Notes under the pieces: generated by a model
The model's database searches: none
Told to the model about the DNA's origin: nothing
Seen by the model: the letters and a program-made list of their open reading frames with translations, nothing else
NCBI GenBank assembly: GCA_020726505.1
Contig: JAHLEZ010000008.1
Span: forward strand, 2,666,001-2,730,000
Direction of reading: 5' to 3'
Length of the DNA stretch: 64,000 nt
DNA from: Leptodontidium sp. MPI-SDFR-AT-0119
Lineage: Eukaryota; Ascomycota; Leotiomycetes; Helotiales; Leptodontidiaceae
Program-made: the position numbers and the translations under genes
Part shown: positions 1 to 10,723 of the stretch, in pieces
How the letters are laid out: each line of letters opens with the position of its first letter
Numbering within the stretch: position 1 is the first letter of the stretch

Positions 1-142
1 CCAGAGTCCGTAGCCGCGCATTTTTCTCGTCGAGTTCGACTGTCAAGCTGCGGTGGAATTGACGGACCTGCGGGAGAGGGTATTTGAATGCTTCTGGCGC
101 AGATGTGCAGGTCGAGGGGTCGAGGGTTTTGTTTGCTGCCAT
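1..142 (-). CDS. COG1-like conserved oligomeric Golgi complex subunit, 5' end only
   Basis: A minus-strand reading frame opens at the ATG at 142-140 and runs open off the left edge, giving 47 residues. The stretch around residues 25-45 (V-R-Q-F-H-R-S-L ... L-D-E-K-N-A-R-L-R-T-L) resembles the N-terminus of fungal COG1, where an arginine-rich helix precedes the conserved L-R-x-L-V segment. COG1 belongs to the eight-subunit COG tether that captures retrograde vesicles at the Golgi. It is divergent from the HET gene that starts at 471, so the roughly 330 bp between them probably holds both promoters. The call rests on a short N-terminal fragment and memory of the family; the rest of the gene lies outside the window. 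Confidence 0.5.
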   Translation of the reverse strand, partial: MAANKTLDPSTCTSAPEAFKYPLPQVRQFHRSLTVELDEKNARLRTL

Positions 143-470
143 CTCGTGGATTTGAGGGAGGTTGGTGGAGGAAGAGAGGGCCGGTGATCAGGGAATTTCA
201 GGTACCGAGTACTGCGCTATCATCCGATATGAAGCTGTAGTCCCAAACTTGTACCAATTGTCTTCGTTGTCGTCGGATGAAGTTGAGATGGGAATATTTG
301 TTGTTCAAGAAGCCACGATTGTCTGTGCGCACGCAGCCTTCTTGAGAAGGCTGCTGGAGGGCTGATCTGGGGTTGGCGAGCCGTGCCGCAACACCATCGT
401 CATTCCAGCAACGGAATTTCTGTTTGTGAATTATAAACATATTTATAAGTACCTAATTTATTATTCCACA
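143..470. other. intergenic, shared upstream region
   Basis: About 330 bp between the divergent COG1-like and HET genes. Only short unsupported frames are present. No clear TATA box or repeat was recognised; the 50 bp before the HET start are AT-rich. Confidence 0.5.
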
Positions 471-3400
471 ATGATAGACGACACACGAGAATCGTCCGAT
501 GTCGAATATTCATACTCACTGTCAGCGGAGATCGTTGAGATCAGCAAGTACCGGACGGACAGAAATGATGCTCTTCAATGGGCTCGGAACCTTCGATTTC
601 TTGCCTACGACGATAGCTTCGACGATGACACTCAAAAGAAGAGAAGGCAAGAATGCGCCGTATGCCACGCCGCCTTCAAACTCAACCCTCTCGAGCAACG
701 AGATGTCCTGGATCCCACCCTCTTCCATGTGTGCGACAAACCTTTCCACAATAACCACAGACTTACAACCAAGGAGCTTCAGACACACCCAATGAGGTTC
801 AGCTGTGATATCTGCAACAGTGGCATCTGGGCAGGTACTAGAAACCATTGTGGGCAGTGCCTGTCTGGAGATTTCGATTTATGTGATGCTTGTGTCGCCT
901 CCGGAAAGCATTGTCTAAATCCGGCTCACAATTTGGAGAAGACCCCAGTTTTCCGATTCGGAGAGTGTGTACATGTGAACGCAAGATCATGTGGGGATTG
1001 TGAGAAAGTTCCATTGTTTCCTAATGAAGGCGAGGCTACCAAGTTCCAAGTTTTTCAATTGGAGAATGCTGAGAATACTGAAGCAAAGTTCTCAAATTGC
1101 GACCACTTTGTTGCGGTATCGTATTGCTGGCCACCATTGCAGTATGATACCGAGGGAAACGCCATACAGCATAAGGGAAGGTATTCTGTCAAGGATCTCG
1201 ATGGTAGAGTGAGGCCAAATCGAGCCCCAGAAGATGTCATCACTCGAGCAGTGGAGTTTGCTGCTCAGAGTGGGATTCGTCTCATCTGGATCGATCAAGT
1301 GAGTCGTGCAGTGATGTAACAATTTCAACTTCTGATCTGATCATGTTCAAGGAATGTATCGATCAAGAAGACCCTGCAGATAAGGAACTCGGGATACAAG
1401 TAATGGACAAGGTCTATCAGAGAGCATTTCTATCAATTGGCCTTCTCCGAAGTCGAATCGAGTCCCAAGACACCCTTCGTGCCCTCCACCATGTTCTCAC
1501 AAATTCAGACGACTTTGAAGGCTTCTCTAACGCTAATATTCCGACTCCCGACCTCGTGGAAAGCTTGATATCATTCTTTGGGCATGTAATGAACGATCCG
1601 TGGCACACCAGAGCTTGGGTTCTTCAAGAATCTCTTTCAGCCGGTCCACGAATGGTTCTTCTTCTTCAGCGTTCGCCAGAAGTCATCATAGAGGGTCTCC
1701 CAGGGATAAGCAAGACCCTCTCGGTCTCGGAAGTTGCCCTACATCTTGATCTATTCATCATGTTGATTGACTACGCCACCGGGTTTCTACTGAAGTCACT
1801 CACTACTCTTCCAATCACAAATAATCTGACACAAAAAAGGCTGTCTCTTCTAAGGCAATTCAGGAGATTCTCTCCAGGGGATGAGAGATCTTTGGAACCT
1901 AAGTGGACTCATCGAGCGGGGTTGGCACAACCAAGGCGATCTTGTAATGCTGCAGTTGCGTTGTCCTACCTTCGAACAAGAGACAACACTCATGTGCCAG
2001 ACCGGCTTGCGATTCTGGCAAATCTTTGCAATTATGACATCCGTCTCAACACAATACAAGTCGAAAAGAATCATCAGCATCTCGGTCCTTGCGTCTTTGC
2101 TTTGGCACTGATCAATGGAGACTTTTCTCTTCTTTACCCCGAAGTCTACAGAGGTCTCGGAATAACGGAAGTTACAGTGCCTCTCGGACGGCCCCCTGAA
2201 ACTTCTGACTTGCTGGAATCATCAAAAACTGATAAGAATGAGTTCTCCTGGCTACGGATGATGCCAAAAAATCTCAGATATCTCGATGCCAGATTCTTGA
2301 ACTCCTTTGCATATTATTTGCCTTCATTCTCAGCAACTGAAAGAAACCTATCATCCAGTGGTCTCTCCACTCTTGCGTACCTATGGAAAGTGGACAGGAA
2401 GATACATCTCACGGAATTCAAGGAAGAATCAATGAAGCTAGCCAAGATAACTTGGTTTCGTACGCGTCATGCAAATTTCACCATTCACGTTATCCGCAAT
2501 CCATCATATGCATCACAGACTTTGAAGAGAATCTTTACTGAATCACCCGTAATGGATGACCTGGACGAGGAGCAGAAGATCAATCTACAAGCAGGTGCCG
2601 GGAGGGCCAGCGAGATGAATGCGGAGGAATATGAGGTGTTCTCGGAGAAGTATCGGATTCATATTCTAGAGCAGGTACCTGAAGGTCTCGAATCCATATT
2701 CTTCGGAGAAACAGTTTCCTGGCTTCTGCATATCCTGTACATGCTCCGCAAGAGAGATGAAATCGAAGTTGCAGATGCCATATGGCAGTCTGTTCGTGCA
2801 GACAATTGGGATGTGTCCTTGAGTATCACCGAGAATCGAGCAAGAGGTTGTTTCAATTCTGTGGCTGAGTTCCCTCCAATGGACGACAAGGGCAATATAT
2901 CTATTGACATGAGCATCGCTGTGGATATGTTTCAGTTGGACTGGGATAGGGATGGAGGACTTCGACAGTGTTGGATTATTGACAGTCTGTTTCGAGATGG
3001 ATATCTTAGCATAGGCAAATTTGTCAGGATCTCGAGTCACGACGATTTTGAGTTCCATCCGGAATGGTTTGTGGATAGTAGAAAGGAGAAGGGTGACGAA
3101 GCTGAAGTCGCCAATGTGGAATCGACAATGGCGTTACTTGAACTCGATGAGGGGACAGTCCAGGAATCTGGTCAAGTCGCCCTAGACTCCACCACCCAAC
3201 CCAAGGAAGACCAACAGGCAGCCTCCGATCCGCCAGAGATAACAGAATCAGAGACGACCAAACCTCCAATCCAAATATCTGACTACGCTGACACCCAACT
3301 ATTCAAACAACTGATTATGTCAAGCCTCCTCTCCCTCCTCTCCGACGTCCCAGCACAATCCCTATCCAACCCCACCCATTTCACCACGTCACACGAACCC

Positions 3401-3757
3401 CTCACCTCCACACAAGCGGTCCGAAGCCTCATCGCCGCAGCAATGCTCTATGGCCGCATGGTCACAGACTGGGACGCCGACGGCATCGGCAAACTTAAGA
3501 GCATGCGAGCCATCTTCGATATTCGATGGGATGATGATGACGAGGAAGTTAAGTGGGTGCTTACACCGTATGATCAGAAATCTGAGCGATTGCCACATGC
3601 TGAGGCTAGAGCCATGAGTATGTCGTGGGCTGTTGAACCGACGGGGGACTGTCCCGATGGGAAGGAGGGGGCTAGGGAGGTGTTGAGGACGAAGGGGGCT
3701 GTGAGGGGTATGTGGAGGTTTATGGATTTGCCTTTGACGCAGTATTTGTTGATTTGA
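471..3757 (+). CDS. HET-domain protein with an N-terminal ZZ-type zinc finger
   Basis: Exons 471-1298 and 1352-3757 encode about 1077 residues. The 53-bp intron (GTGAGT..CAAG) falls inside the classic HET block: W-I-D-Q before it and C-I-D-Q-E-D after it, which fixes the junction. Residues about 108-150 carry a ZZ-like finger with Cys pairs C-D-I-C, C-G-Q-C, C-D-A-C and trailing Cys/His. The HET domain begins near residue 210 (H-F-V-A-V-S-Y-C-W) and continues past the splice through A-W-V-L-Q-E near residue 365. HET proteins trigger programmed cell death when genetically different hyphae fuse. The long C-terminal part has no domain I recognise. The start at 471 is the first ATG giving a sensible N-terminus. 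A ZZ finger ahead of HET is less usual than HET alone or HET-NACHT-WD40. Confidence 0.9.
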
Positions 3758-4321
3758 GTTGGCATTTGTGGGAAGCGATGTTGGATGGTATTGAACGATG
3801 AGTTTGCAGAGCTAGCAGACAGAGATTCAAACGGATTTTGATTGATTCATACTTCATATTTTCTCCGAGGCGAAGCTGTTAGCTGCACCACAACAGATGT
3901 CTTGATTTTTACACAAGTGCTGTCAGCGGTGCTTCGAGTGCCTCAAATTTAGCGAGACTTTGCTACGAGCACCTACCGAGCCCCTGAATATCTAGGCCCA
4001 AAAAGCTACGCACGAAGACCGTATTTTCTCATAGGGACGCGTAGTCACAGAGCCAACCCAAGAAGCCAACATTTATTTGGAAATATTTAGAGAGACTTAA
4101 ATTTTGACTCGTCAGGGGATCGATTATTCTCAAAGTAGCTACGATTTGAACGTGGAGTGTTGCAGCTCGCAAATATTGGGCAAGACCTTGGTAAATGGAA
4201 CGTGGCCTCACTAACAGGTAATAACCTCATCACACATAATAAATATACAGGAAACACAGGACTCCGACCATTTATTATCAACATCTAATTTTCCCAAGTC
4301 CAAATCTAAAACAACCCCGCA
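3758..4321. other. intergenic with one repeat copy
   Basis: A 560-bp spacer between the HET stop and the GNAT start. It contains a copy of the dispersed repeat at about 3917-3988 and otherwise no supportable gene. Confidence 0.5.
3917..3988 (+). repeat. dispersed short repeat, copy A (partial)
   Basis: Contains GGTGCTTCGAGTGCC, then AAATTTAGCGAGA (3945-3957), then CCGAGCCCCTGA (3976-3987). The same ordered blocks occur on the opposite strand in copy B near 5316-5446, and the last block in copy C near 58746. No coding capacity. It looks like one end of a short non-autonomous element. Confidence 0.5.
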
Positions 4322-5130
4322 ATGCCCTACCAAGTCCACCCCGTAACACCAACCGACGCACCTGGTCTCGCCAACACAATGATGAGTGCCTTCTACACAG
4401 ACCAACACTGGCGTCTCCTCTGGGGCAGCAAACCCCTCCCCGAAATAATCGACGACTGCACCGCTCTCTCCCCTGGAATCTAATCACGTCGCGGAGCGTG
4501 AAGCGGCATCTCAAAGTCGTTGATACAGACACGGGTGAGATTGTAGGGTATTCGCGATATATCTTACCTGAGGAGTGTAAGGAGATGCAGTGGCTTGAAG
4601 CACAAGTGGGAGAGCCTAGCACAGAGGAGAAGGTGTTCGAGGAGAGGTGGAGGAGCGTTACGGAGGAGGGCAGGATGAGAGGTTTGAATTATGGACATTT
4701 GGAGGAATTTGGACCGGAGTTGGAGAGAGTTGAGGAAGGGATTATGAAGGAGGGTGGGCCGTATGTTTGTGAGTATTCCTTGCTTATCTTCCTCCTACCT
4801 CAGTCTTTCATGGAATGTAGAGGAGCTTGTCACTTAACTTACCTGTCTTATTTGTCATGCTAATTCCCAACAGCCGTGGATTACATGACCACCCATCCTT
4901 CTCGTCAGCGGAATGGAGTCGCTTCATTGATGTTAGAAGAAGCTCTCAGGAAGATCGACAGAGCTGGCTTGAAGGCTATTGTTATGTCTCATCCGGCGAG
5001 TAGGAAAATGTATGAGGATCATGGTTTTGAGCATATACAGACGGTTACGCAGCCGATTCAAAAGTATGGATCGACGGAGCCGTTTGTGCATTATTTTCTT
5101 GTGAGGCATCCGCTTGGGGGAAGAAGGTGA
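4322..5130 (+). pseudogene. GNAT-family N-acetyltransferase, frameshifted
   Basis: The reading frame from the ATG at 4322 gives a normal GNAT start (M-P-Y-Q-V, then W-R-L-L-W-G) but meets a stop at about 4481. Shifting by one base at about 4470 restores the expected P-W-N-L-I-T-S-R and continues K-R-H-L-K-V-V-D to an intron at 4769-4873 (GTGAGT..ACAG). The last exon 4874-5130 carries Y-M-T-T-H-P and the acetyl-CoA loop region Q-R-N-G-V-A. The family transfers acetyl groups from acetyl-CoA to small molecules or proteins; this fungal subgroup has no known substrate. Everything except the single missing base near 4470 looks intact, so it is either a very recent pseudogene or a sequencing error. 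The fold call is firm, the inactivation is not. Confidence 0.75.
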
Positions 5131-6381
5131 AGTAGATAACGGTACCACTAATACCGGATGAAGTAAGTTTTGATATGTATTTAGAATAGATTGGGAACGA
5201 CCTTTGAATTAACATCCCCAATTTTTATTTGTCTCTTTTTCAATGTAGCTGTAATTAGCTCAAAATCATAACTTTTGATTCTGTTACTAGTCGGCAGCGA
5301 CATGAAACACAAAACTCAGGGGCTCGGTTTGAACTCTCGCTAAATTTTCTGGGCACTGATAGCACCCTTAGCGCCACTGGTGGCGCTGTGGTCACCGAAA
5401 GTGCCTGGAGCGGTCCTTGTGACCAGCGGCCCGAAGCACTGTACCAGTAAGTCAATGACTTCATTGGATCCAGCATCGCAATATACAGTGTTTCGACTAA
5501 ACTCTTATCTTCGAATAATGAGACTCATGTACACTGTATATGTTCGGTGCCTTTCCAAAGAGTCGGATTCCAAAATACAATGTGCTGAGGGTACGACCTC
5601 GGCGACTTCATTTGCAGAAATCTTCCGAGCTGACCCTGCTTCTTCTCCGAATCTGCTGCTTTTATAGTCTCTGGGCCCCATTTTTGAGTGATCGTTTCTT
5701 AAAAAATACATGATCATTAGCTATTCAGAAAAATTAGAACCGACAGAAGGGAGAATCTTACCGCTTCCAAGAAATCAGCTTTCGTTCATCATATTCCCGA
5801 ATATTGAACAAGATACTGTGAACAACAAGGTATTATAACAATCCTCCACATTTTACCCCTTACCTGACATCTGCTTAGGTTGGAGCGTAATTGCAGGGAA
5901 ACTTAACACCCGAGGGCCAAGAAGGTGCGTAAGTACTTGACTGACGATGACAATGACATATGTGCTGAAGCCACTAGGTTACATGAAGAACGAGGAGAAA
6001 GTTGTTGGGCGGGAGGTCGGAAGTGATGTAGAGAGTCCTGCTGAAGAGTCTGAGGAGATTCTACTAGAAGTGACCAACTCGGCAGCAGGAGGATCATCTT
6101 TCATTGACTTCTTCCTCTTTGTACAAGACAAGGGCTAGACACCTCAATATATTTTCCCCGCTGCTTCCTCCACAAGCAGTCTCGAAACTCTTCTCAACCC
6201 CTCCAACCTCTTCATCTTCTCAAACAGCAGATCTCCCCAAAAAGAAAGACACAACAACAAGTCCCATGAAAATAATTGTGCCAAAACACTTCCCAATATT
6301 CCAATAAATCTCGCTCTTCCACCCCCCCTGAATCCTCTCAAACCTCTATTGAAAAGCCTTCACCGAATTCCCATTCGGCAT
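5131..6381. other. intergenic with repeat copy B
   Basis: A 1.25-kb spacer. It holds repeat copy B at about 5316-5446 with strong hairpins. The remainder has only short frames without recognisable protein character. Confidence 0.5.
5316..5446 (-). repeat. dispersed short repeat, copy B (about 130 bp)
   Basis: On the minus strand it starts GGTACAGTGCTTCGGG, passes AAATTTAGCGAGAG and ends CCGAGCCCCTGAG. It contains a hairpin of 8-bp arms AGCGCCAC/GTGGCGCT at 5370-5387 with a 2-nt loop, and a wider inverted pair GGTCAC/GTGACC at 5390 and 5419. The length is about the same as copy C (58746-58875), which shares both outer blocks. The hairpins and absence of coding suggest a MITE-like element. Confidence 0.55.
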
Positions 6382-7275
6382 CTACCTCTCCGGCACTTCC
6401 TTCCCAAGAAACTCACACAACGGTTCCCAGCCCTCACTCACATAATACTCCAGAAACCTCTCCTTCGGCACCAGTCCTCGAATCATCGCATTGTACTCAT
6501 ACGCATTCTTCGCCTGGTTCTTGAAATCCCTTCGGAAGAAGATATGGTACATTTTGGTGAAGACTGTGTATTGGAAAGTCAAGGGGTGGAATAGCTGCAT
6601 GAAGTGTTTGCCTCTGTCATGTGTGTTGGCGTCAATGCTGAGGGTCATGCTTCGGTGCCATGTGTCTACGTCGCGGGTTGAGAGGATGACTTTGGCTCCG
6701 GGATAAGCTTCGATGAGCTCTTTGGCGAAGATGACGGCGGGGAGGTCGAAGATTGCCTTTAATAGGTGCAAATTAGAATACAAATGATCAAGTCTAATAA
6801 GAATTGCTTAGGAACATGCCCCGCAGTTACCAAATATTCTATCCCTATCCTTGGGTCAACGGCGCAAAGTTCAAAAGAGGGTGAGTAAATACCAGTCTTC
6901 ACGAGTGAACTTCGTCCCGCCTTCAAATTTGGCTTTCGTAGCTTCCCTCCAGAAGGACAACTGTTCTGGTGCAACCAAGAGATCAAAGCTATGATGGCTG
7001 GGTTCTAAATAAGCACTCGATGTTGATGATATGACGTTCCCACTCACACTTTTTAGTACCCTAGTAATTCCAATGCTTGTTTCAATGTTGCAATTGTCAA
7101 AGCTAAATAAATTCATGTTCCGATAGCAAACGGCTTTCAATGCCTTACAGTCTGTTCCTGATCGAGCGACTCCCAGAGCAAGCACTTCCATGGGTCGATC
7201 GCGAGGTTTGAAATCGGGACATTGGGCAGAGTCTTGGTAGTATCGCTCGAGGAACTGGAGTAGGTAGTTGCTCAT
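6382..7275 (-). CDS. sulfotransferase-like P-loop protein (Sulfotransfer_4 type), splicing partly unresolved
   Basis: The N-terminal exon (7275 down to about 7149) ends in M-E-V-L-A-L-G-V-A-R-S-G-T-D, the P-loop region of the fungal family often labelled NAD-dependent epimerase or sulfotransferase-like. A probable splice then gives S-L-E-L-L-G-Y. Later exons give E-P-S-H-H-S-F-D-L-L-V, K-F-T-R-E-D-W and, from about 6765 to 6382, F-D-L-P-A-V-I-F-A-K-E-L with V-I-L-S-T-R-D-V-D-T-W, the 3'-phosphate-binding segment. Order and motifs match the family, but I cannot join the exon around 7050 cleanly: an in-frame TAA follows G-Y unless a small exon is missed. Substrate is unknown. A second member lies at 59054-60119. 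Confidence 0.6.
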
Positions 7276-8007
7276 GGTTCCTATAGTTAAACAAATTTAA
7301 AGAGCACAACGCGAAGAACAAGCAAAATAAAGAGCGAGCAAGTCAAATACGGAAATCCGCGAACTGCAATTGACACTCAATCTGTTTCAAGATCTAGGAA
7401 TCTTGCCCTTTAATTCTCGCCTAACCTCCTGTCCAATCCAAGGTAAGAGGGGAGGGCTGAGGTCAGCCAGTCTAATACTTTGGAGCAACTATGAGATTGG
7501 ATACACCAAGTATGGAGAAGTGAGATGACAACGGCACAGAAATAAACAACAAACATGTGCCGTGTGGAAGAACCCTAGCAACCTTGGCATTGTGCTGCCT
7601 CCCATATTCTACGAATTACGAGTCCACCAATCATCCGCCCTCAAACTCTACGGAAATCCCGACTGGACTGCCCAGTCTTCACAAACGGAGATGCAGGGCT
7701 CCCTTGGATAAGCACTTACCCTCTTTTGGACGCATTTTTACGACAGGGCAAGTCAGCATCGACAATGGGCCCTGTCGACCCACTGAATGATCACCACTGC
7801 AACCTCATCTCTGAATTCAGGAAGCAGCAAGGCACCAAATTAACACCCAAGCGGAGTTGTAGCGGCGAGCTATCAGAACTCGCATGTAGAAGCTTAAATA
7901 CTCATGGTACTTCGAACTAGATGCAATGAGTCTGAAGAACGCATTTACTTTCCCTGAATCAAGAGTCCTTCTCCCAGCCAGAACGAAAGGAACCAGCTAA
8001 ACTCACA
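7276..8007. other. intergenic
   Basis: About 730 bp between two divergently transcribed genes (sulfotransferase-like protein and Zn2Cys6 regulator). Short frames at 7557-7920 lack any protein signature. No repeat recognised. Confidence 0.5.
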
Positions 8008-9773
8008 ATGGCCACTATTTCGAACCCTTCGAAGAAGTGTAGCAGAGCCAGCAAGCCAAAGACGAGATCCGGGTGTAAAACATGCAAGTAAGTTCTCCTC
8101 TGGCCTCAGAAATCCCGTGATCTGACGTTCGCCAGAATACGTCGAGTCAAATGCGATGAGGCAAAGCCTATATGCAATCGATGTACTAAATTTGGTGTGA
8201 CATGCGACGGCTACGAAAGCCTCGCCGCTGCACCAACATCACTACCATCTATCAGAATCATCTTACCCAGAGGGCAATTGCATTTCCAACCTATCGTGTA
8301 CCAGCCCGCGATCACGGTCTTCCAAGACCAACAAGAGCGGCAATACTTCCAATATTTCAGAGAAGGTATAGCACCGCATCTGGCGGGATCATTTGAATCG
8401 GATCTCTGGAGTCATTTGGTCTTGCAGGCTTGTGAAAAAGACGACTCGATCCGTCACGCTATCGTTGCAATTGCTGCTCTGAAGTCGACGACTACTCCAG
8501 GCCACAGCATCACATACCGGCGGGGCACTGATAATGCTTCAACCCATCGTGGATTCGCATTTCGACAATATCAAAAGGCTCTCAAGTCAATGAGGAAGGC
8601 ATCAATCGGTGGTACGCAAGATCTCAGAACAGCTTTGATAACCTGCATCGTTATCATCTGCTTCGAATCTTTTGCAGGTAATTTTGAGTTTGCTGTCAGA
8701 CGTAAGTACGACGATCTCAATTTGATTTATGAACAGAAATTTTCCTGCTCAAGAAATTCCCTTCCTATAGAATTTCAATAATTTGGGTACTGACTTCTAG
8801 TGGCAATCTAGAAGCTGTAGTTGGCCTCAATCTGGTCGAAAAGCATCTCTCGGATGATGACCCAGCGACACCACAAAAAGTCAGCGTCGAGAAAGAGATC
8901 ATCAACGCATTCGGCCGACTAGACATCCAAGCAATGGCTTTCCTCGATCCTCGATACCCAAAACGACTTCTACCTCTGAATGACCAGAGTCAAGAAATCT
9001 CCGAAATGCCCCACGTGTTTGCATCACTCAACGAGGCCCGAGATTCCCTCATCGCCACCATGCAGAAAGTCATGCATTTCACGTCGGCGATGTTCCCCGA
9101 GACTTTCAGCTTCGCCGGATTCCTGAGGCTGGACTTCATGATGTGTATCCCACTAGAGTATGTTGACAGGCAACGCATGCACATTTCAGAGCTTGAAGCG
9201 TGGAGGTCAGCCATTTCGCTTCTTCTCGACGACTCGCTCAAGCCAGAGAGTACCAACAACCGCTTCTGCGCTGCTTCTCTCGAGCTGATGTACCTCGCTG
9301 GATATATTACCACCTGCCTAATGCGAACGTATAACGGAACCTGTCCGGACACGAAGATTTTCATGCCGCAATTCGAGCAAATGGTAGCCTTGTCCGAGGA
9401 GCTGCTCCAGCATCCCAACATGAACCAATCAAACGCCACCTACATGTTCGAAATGCACACCATCTGCCCTCTATATGCCGTGTCGTGGTATTGCCCCCAG
9501 AAGAGTCTCCGAAGAAAAGCAATCTCGTTGCTCCTTAGGCCCGCAAGACGCGAGGCTCTTTGGGATAGTGTCATGGTTGGCAAACTAGCCGAGTGGATTA
9601 TGAATCTCGAAGAGGAGAATTACGACGGCGAATATGCACCTGAGCATGTACGTTGCACTCGTGGAGATATTCTCGGTTACAATATGGTGACTCGACAGGC
9701 TGAAGTGAGATGTTTTGTGCCGGGTCCTCACTCTTTGGATGTCGTGGACAGGACGGCAATCCTCAATTTCTGA
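8008..9773 (+). CDS. Zn2Cys6 fungal transcription factor
   Basis: Exons 8008-8087, 8136-8701 and 8812-9773 join in frame to 535 residues. The first intron (GTAAGT..CCAG) splits the zinc cluster: S-G-C-K-T-C-K before and I-R-R-V-K-C-D-E after, then C-N-R-C and C-D-G-Y. This is the Cys-X2-Cys-X6-Cys binuclear cluster at residues about 23-50. The second intron (8702-8811) is chosen because it restores frame into V-V-G-L-N-L-V-E. The C-terminal two thirds resemble the fungal-specific regulatory region of such factors (fungal_trans_2-like). It sits divergent from the sulfotransferase-like gene and convergent with the interrupted dehydrogenase. The target genes cannot be read from sequence. Confidence 0.9.
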
Positions 9774-10579
9774 ATAGCTGGACTTCAAATTCCGCACACA
9801 TACCATGCCATCTTAACTAGATACAAGGTTCTATAGCCCGGATTTTCCATTATCTGGAAAACATCTACGAGAAGAAGTCCTCATCGTCGACTAGCATGAT
9901 TAGCATCATGTCATCCATCAGAACTTCTCCGCGGCAGGCCTCATATCCAGCTCATGGGTCCAAAGTTCCGGCTCCTGCTGAGACAGCCACAAATAGGTCT
10001 TCCCAACAGCTTCCGCACTCATCTTCTTCCCAATCCTCTGGTCCTCGCCATTCTTATCCTCAATAGCGCCATTAGCGATGGTATGCACGACATGCAGACC
10101 CTTTGCACTAATCTCTCTCGCCAAAGTTTGCGCCAACTGCCTCACGCTGGACCTGCCAGCTCCATACGCCGCAAACTCCGCATTGCATCTCAGCGCTCCC
10201 AACGTTCCAGTAAAGATTAAAGTCCCCTTCTTTTCCCCGGTCTCAGAGAGTGACGATTCGCCATGGTGCTCAAAGAATAACTTCAGTGCCTCCTGGGAGA
10301 ACGTAAAAGCTCCTCCGACATACTGCTCCAAACTCTCCGTGAACTCCTCATAGGTCTCGTTCATGAACGGTTTCTTGCTCGAGTGCTTGACGGAGTACAC
10401 GGCTACCTTCAGCTTAAGGTCTTTGAATGATGAGTGGGTTTTGATGGATTGGAAGGCTTCTTTGAGGTTGGACGGCGATGTGTCAGTTGGGAATGTCTCG
10501 ACTATGCTGCCTGGTGAGGTTTCTTGGAGGTTGGATCGGACGCTGTTGAGACCTTCTTGACGGCGGGCGAGGAGGGCTA

Positions 10580-10587
10580 CGGCTAGG
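10580..10587. repeat. hAT target-site duplication, left copy
   Basis: CGGCTAGG directly before the left terminus; the identical octamer follows the right terminus at 13572-13579. Eight-base duplications are diagnostic of hAT transposition. Confidence 0.95.
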
Positions 10588-10608
10588 CAGAGCATCCAAT
10601 AAGTCAGC
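10588..10608 (+). repeat. hAT left terminal inverted repeat with subterminal repeats inward
   Basis: 21 bp identical to the reverse complement of 13551-13571. Directly inward (10609-10710) are repeated AGTCAGC/CAGCTGATTGGCTTA motifs. Confidence 0.92.
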
Positions 10609-10723
10609 CAGTCAGCTAATCAGCTGAGTCAAAACTTCAGCTGATTGGCTTACAGCAAAACGACAACTGATTGACTTATGAGGACCAGCTTATAAGCAGC
10701 TTAAAAGCTAGTACTTTGATTTT

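Noticed and set aside
5320..5345. GAGTTCAAACC on the minus strand resembling a tRNA T-arm
   Set aside because: It is part of the dispersed repeat and no cloverleaf surrounds it.
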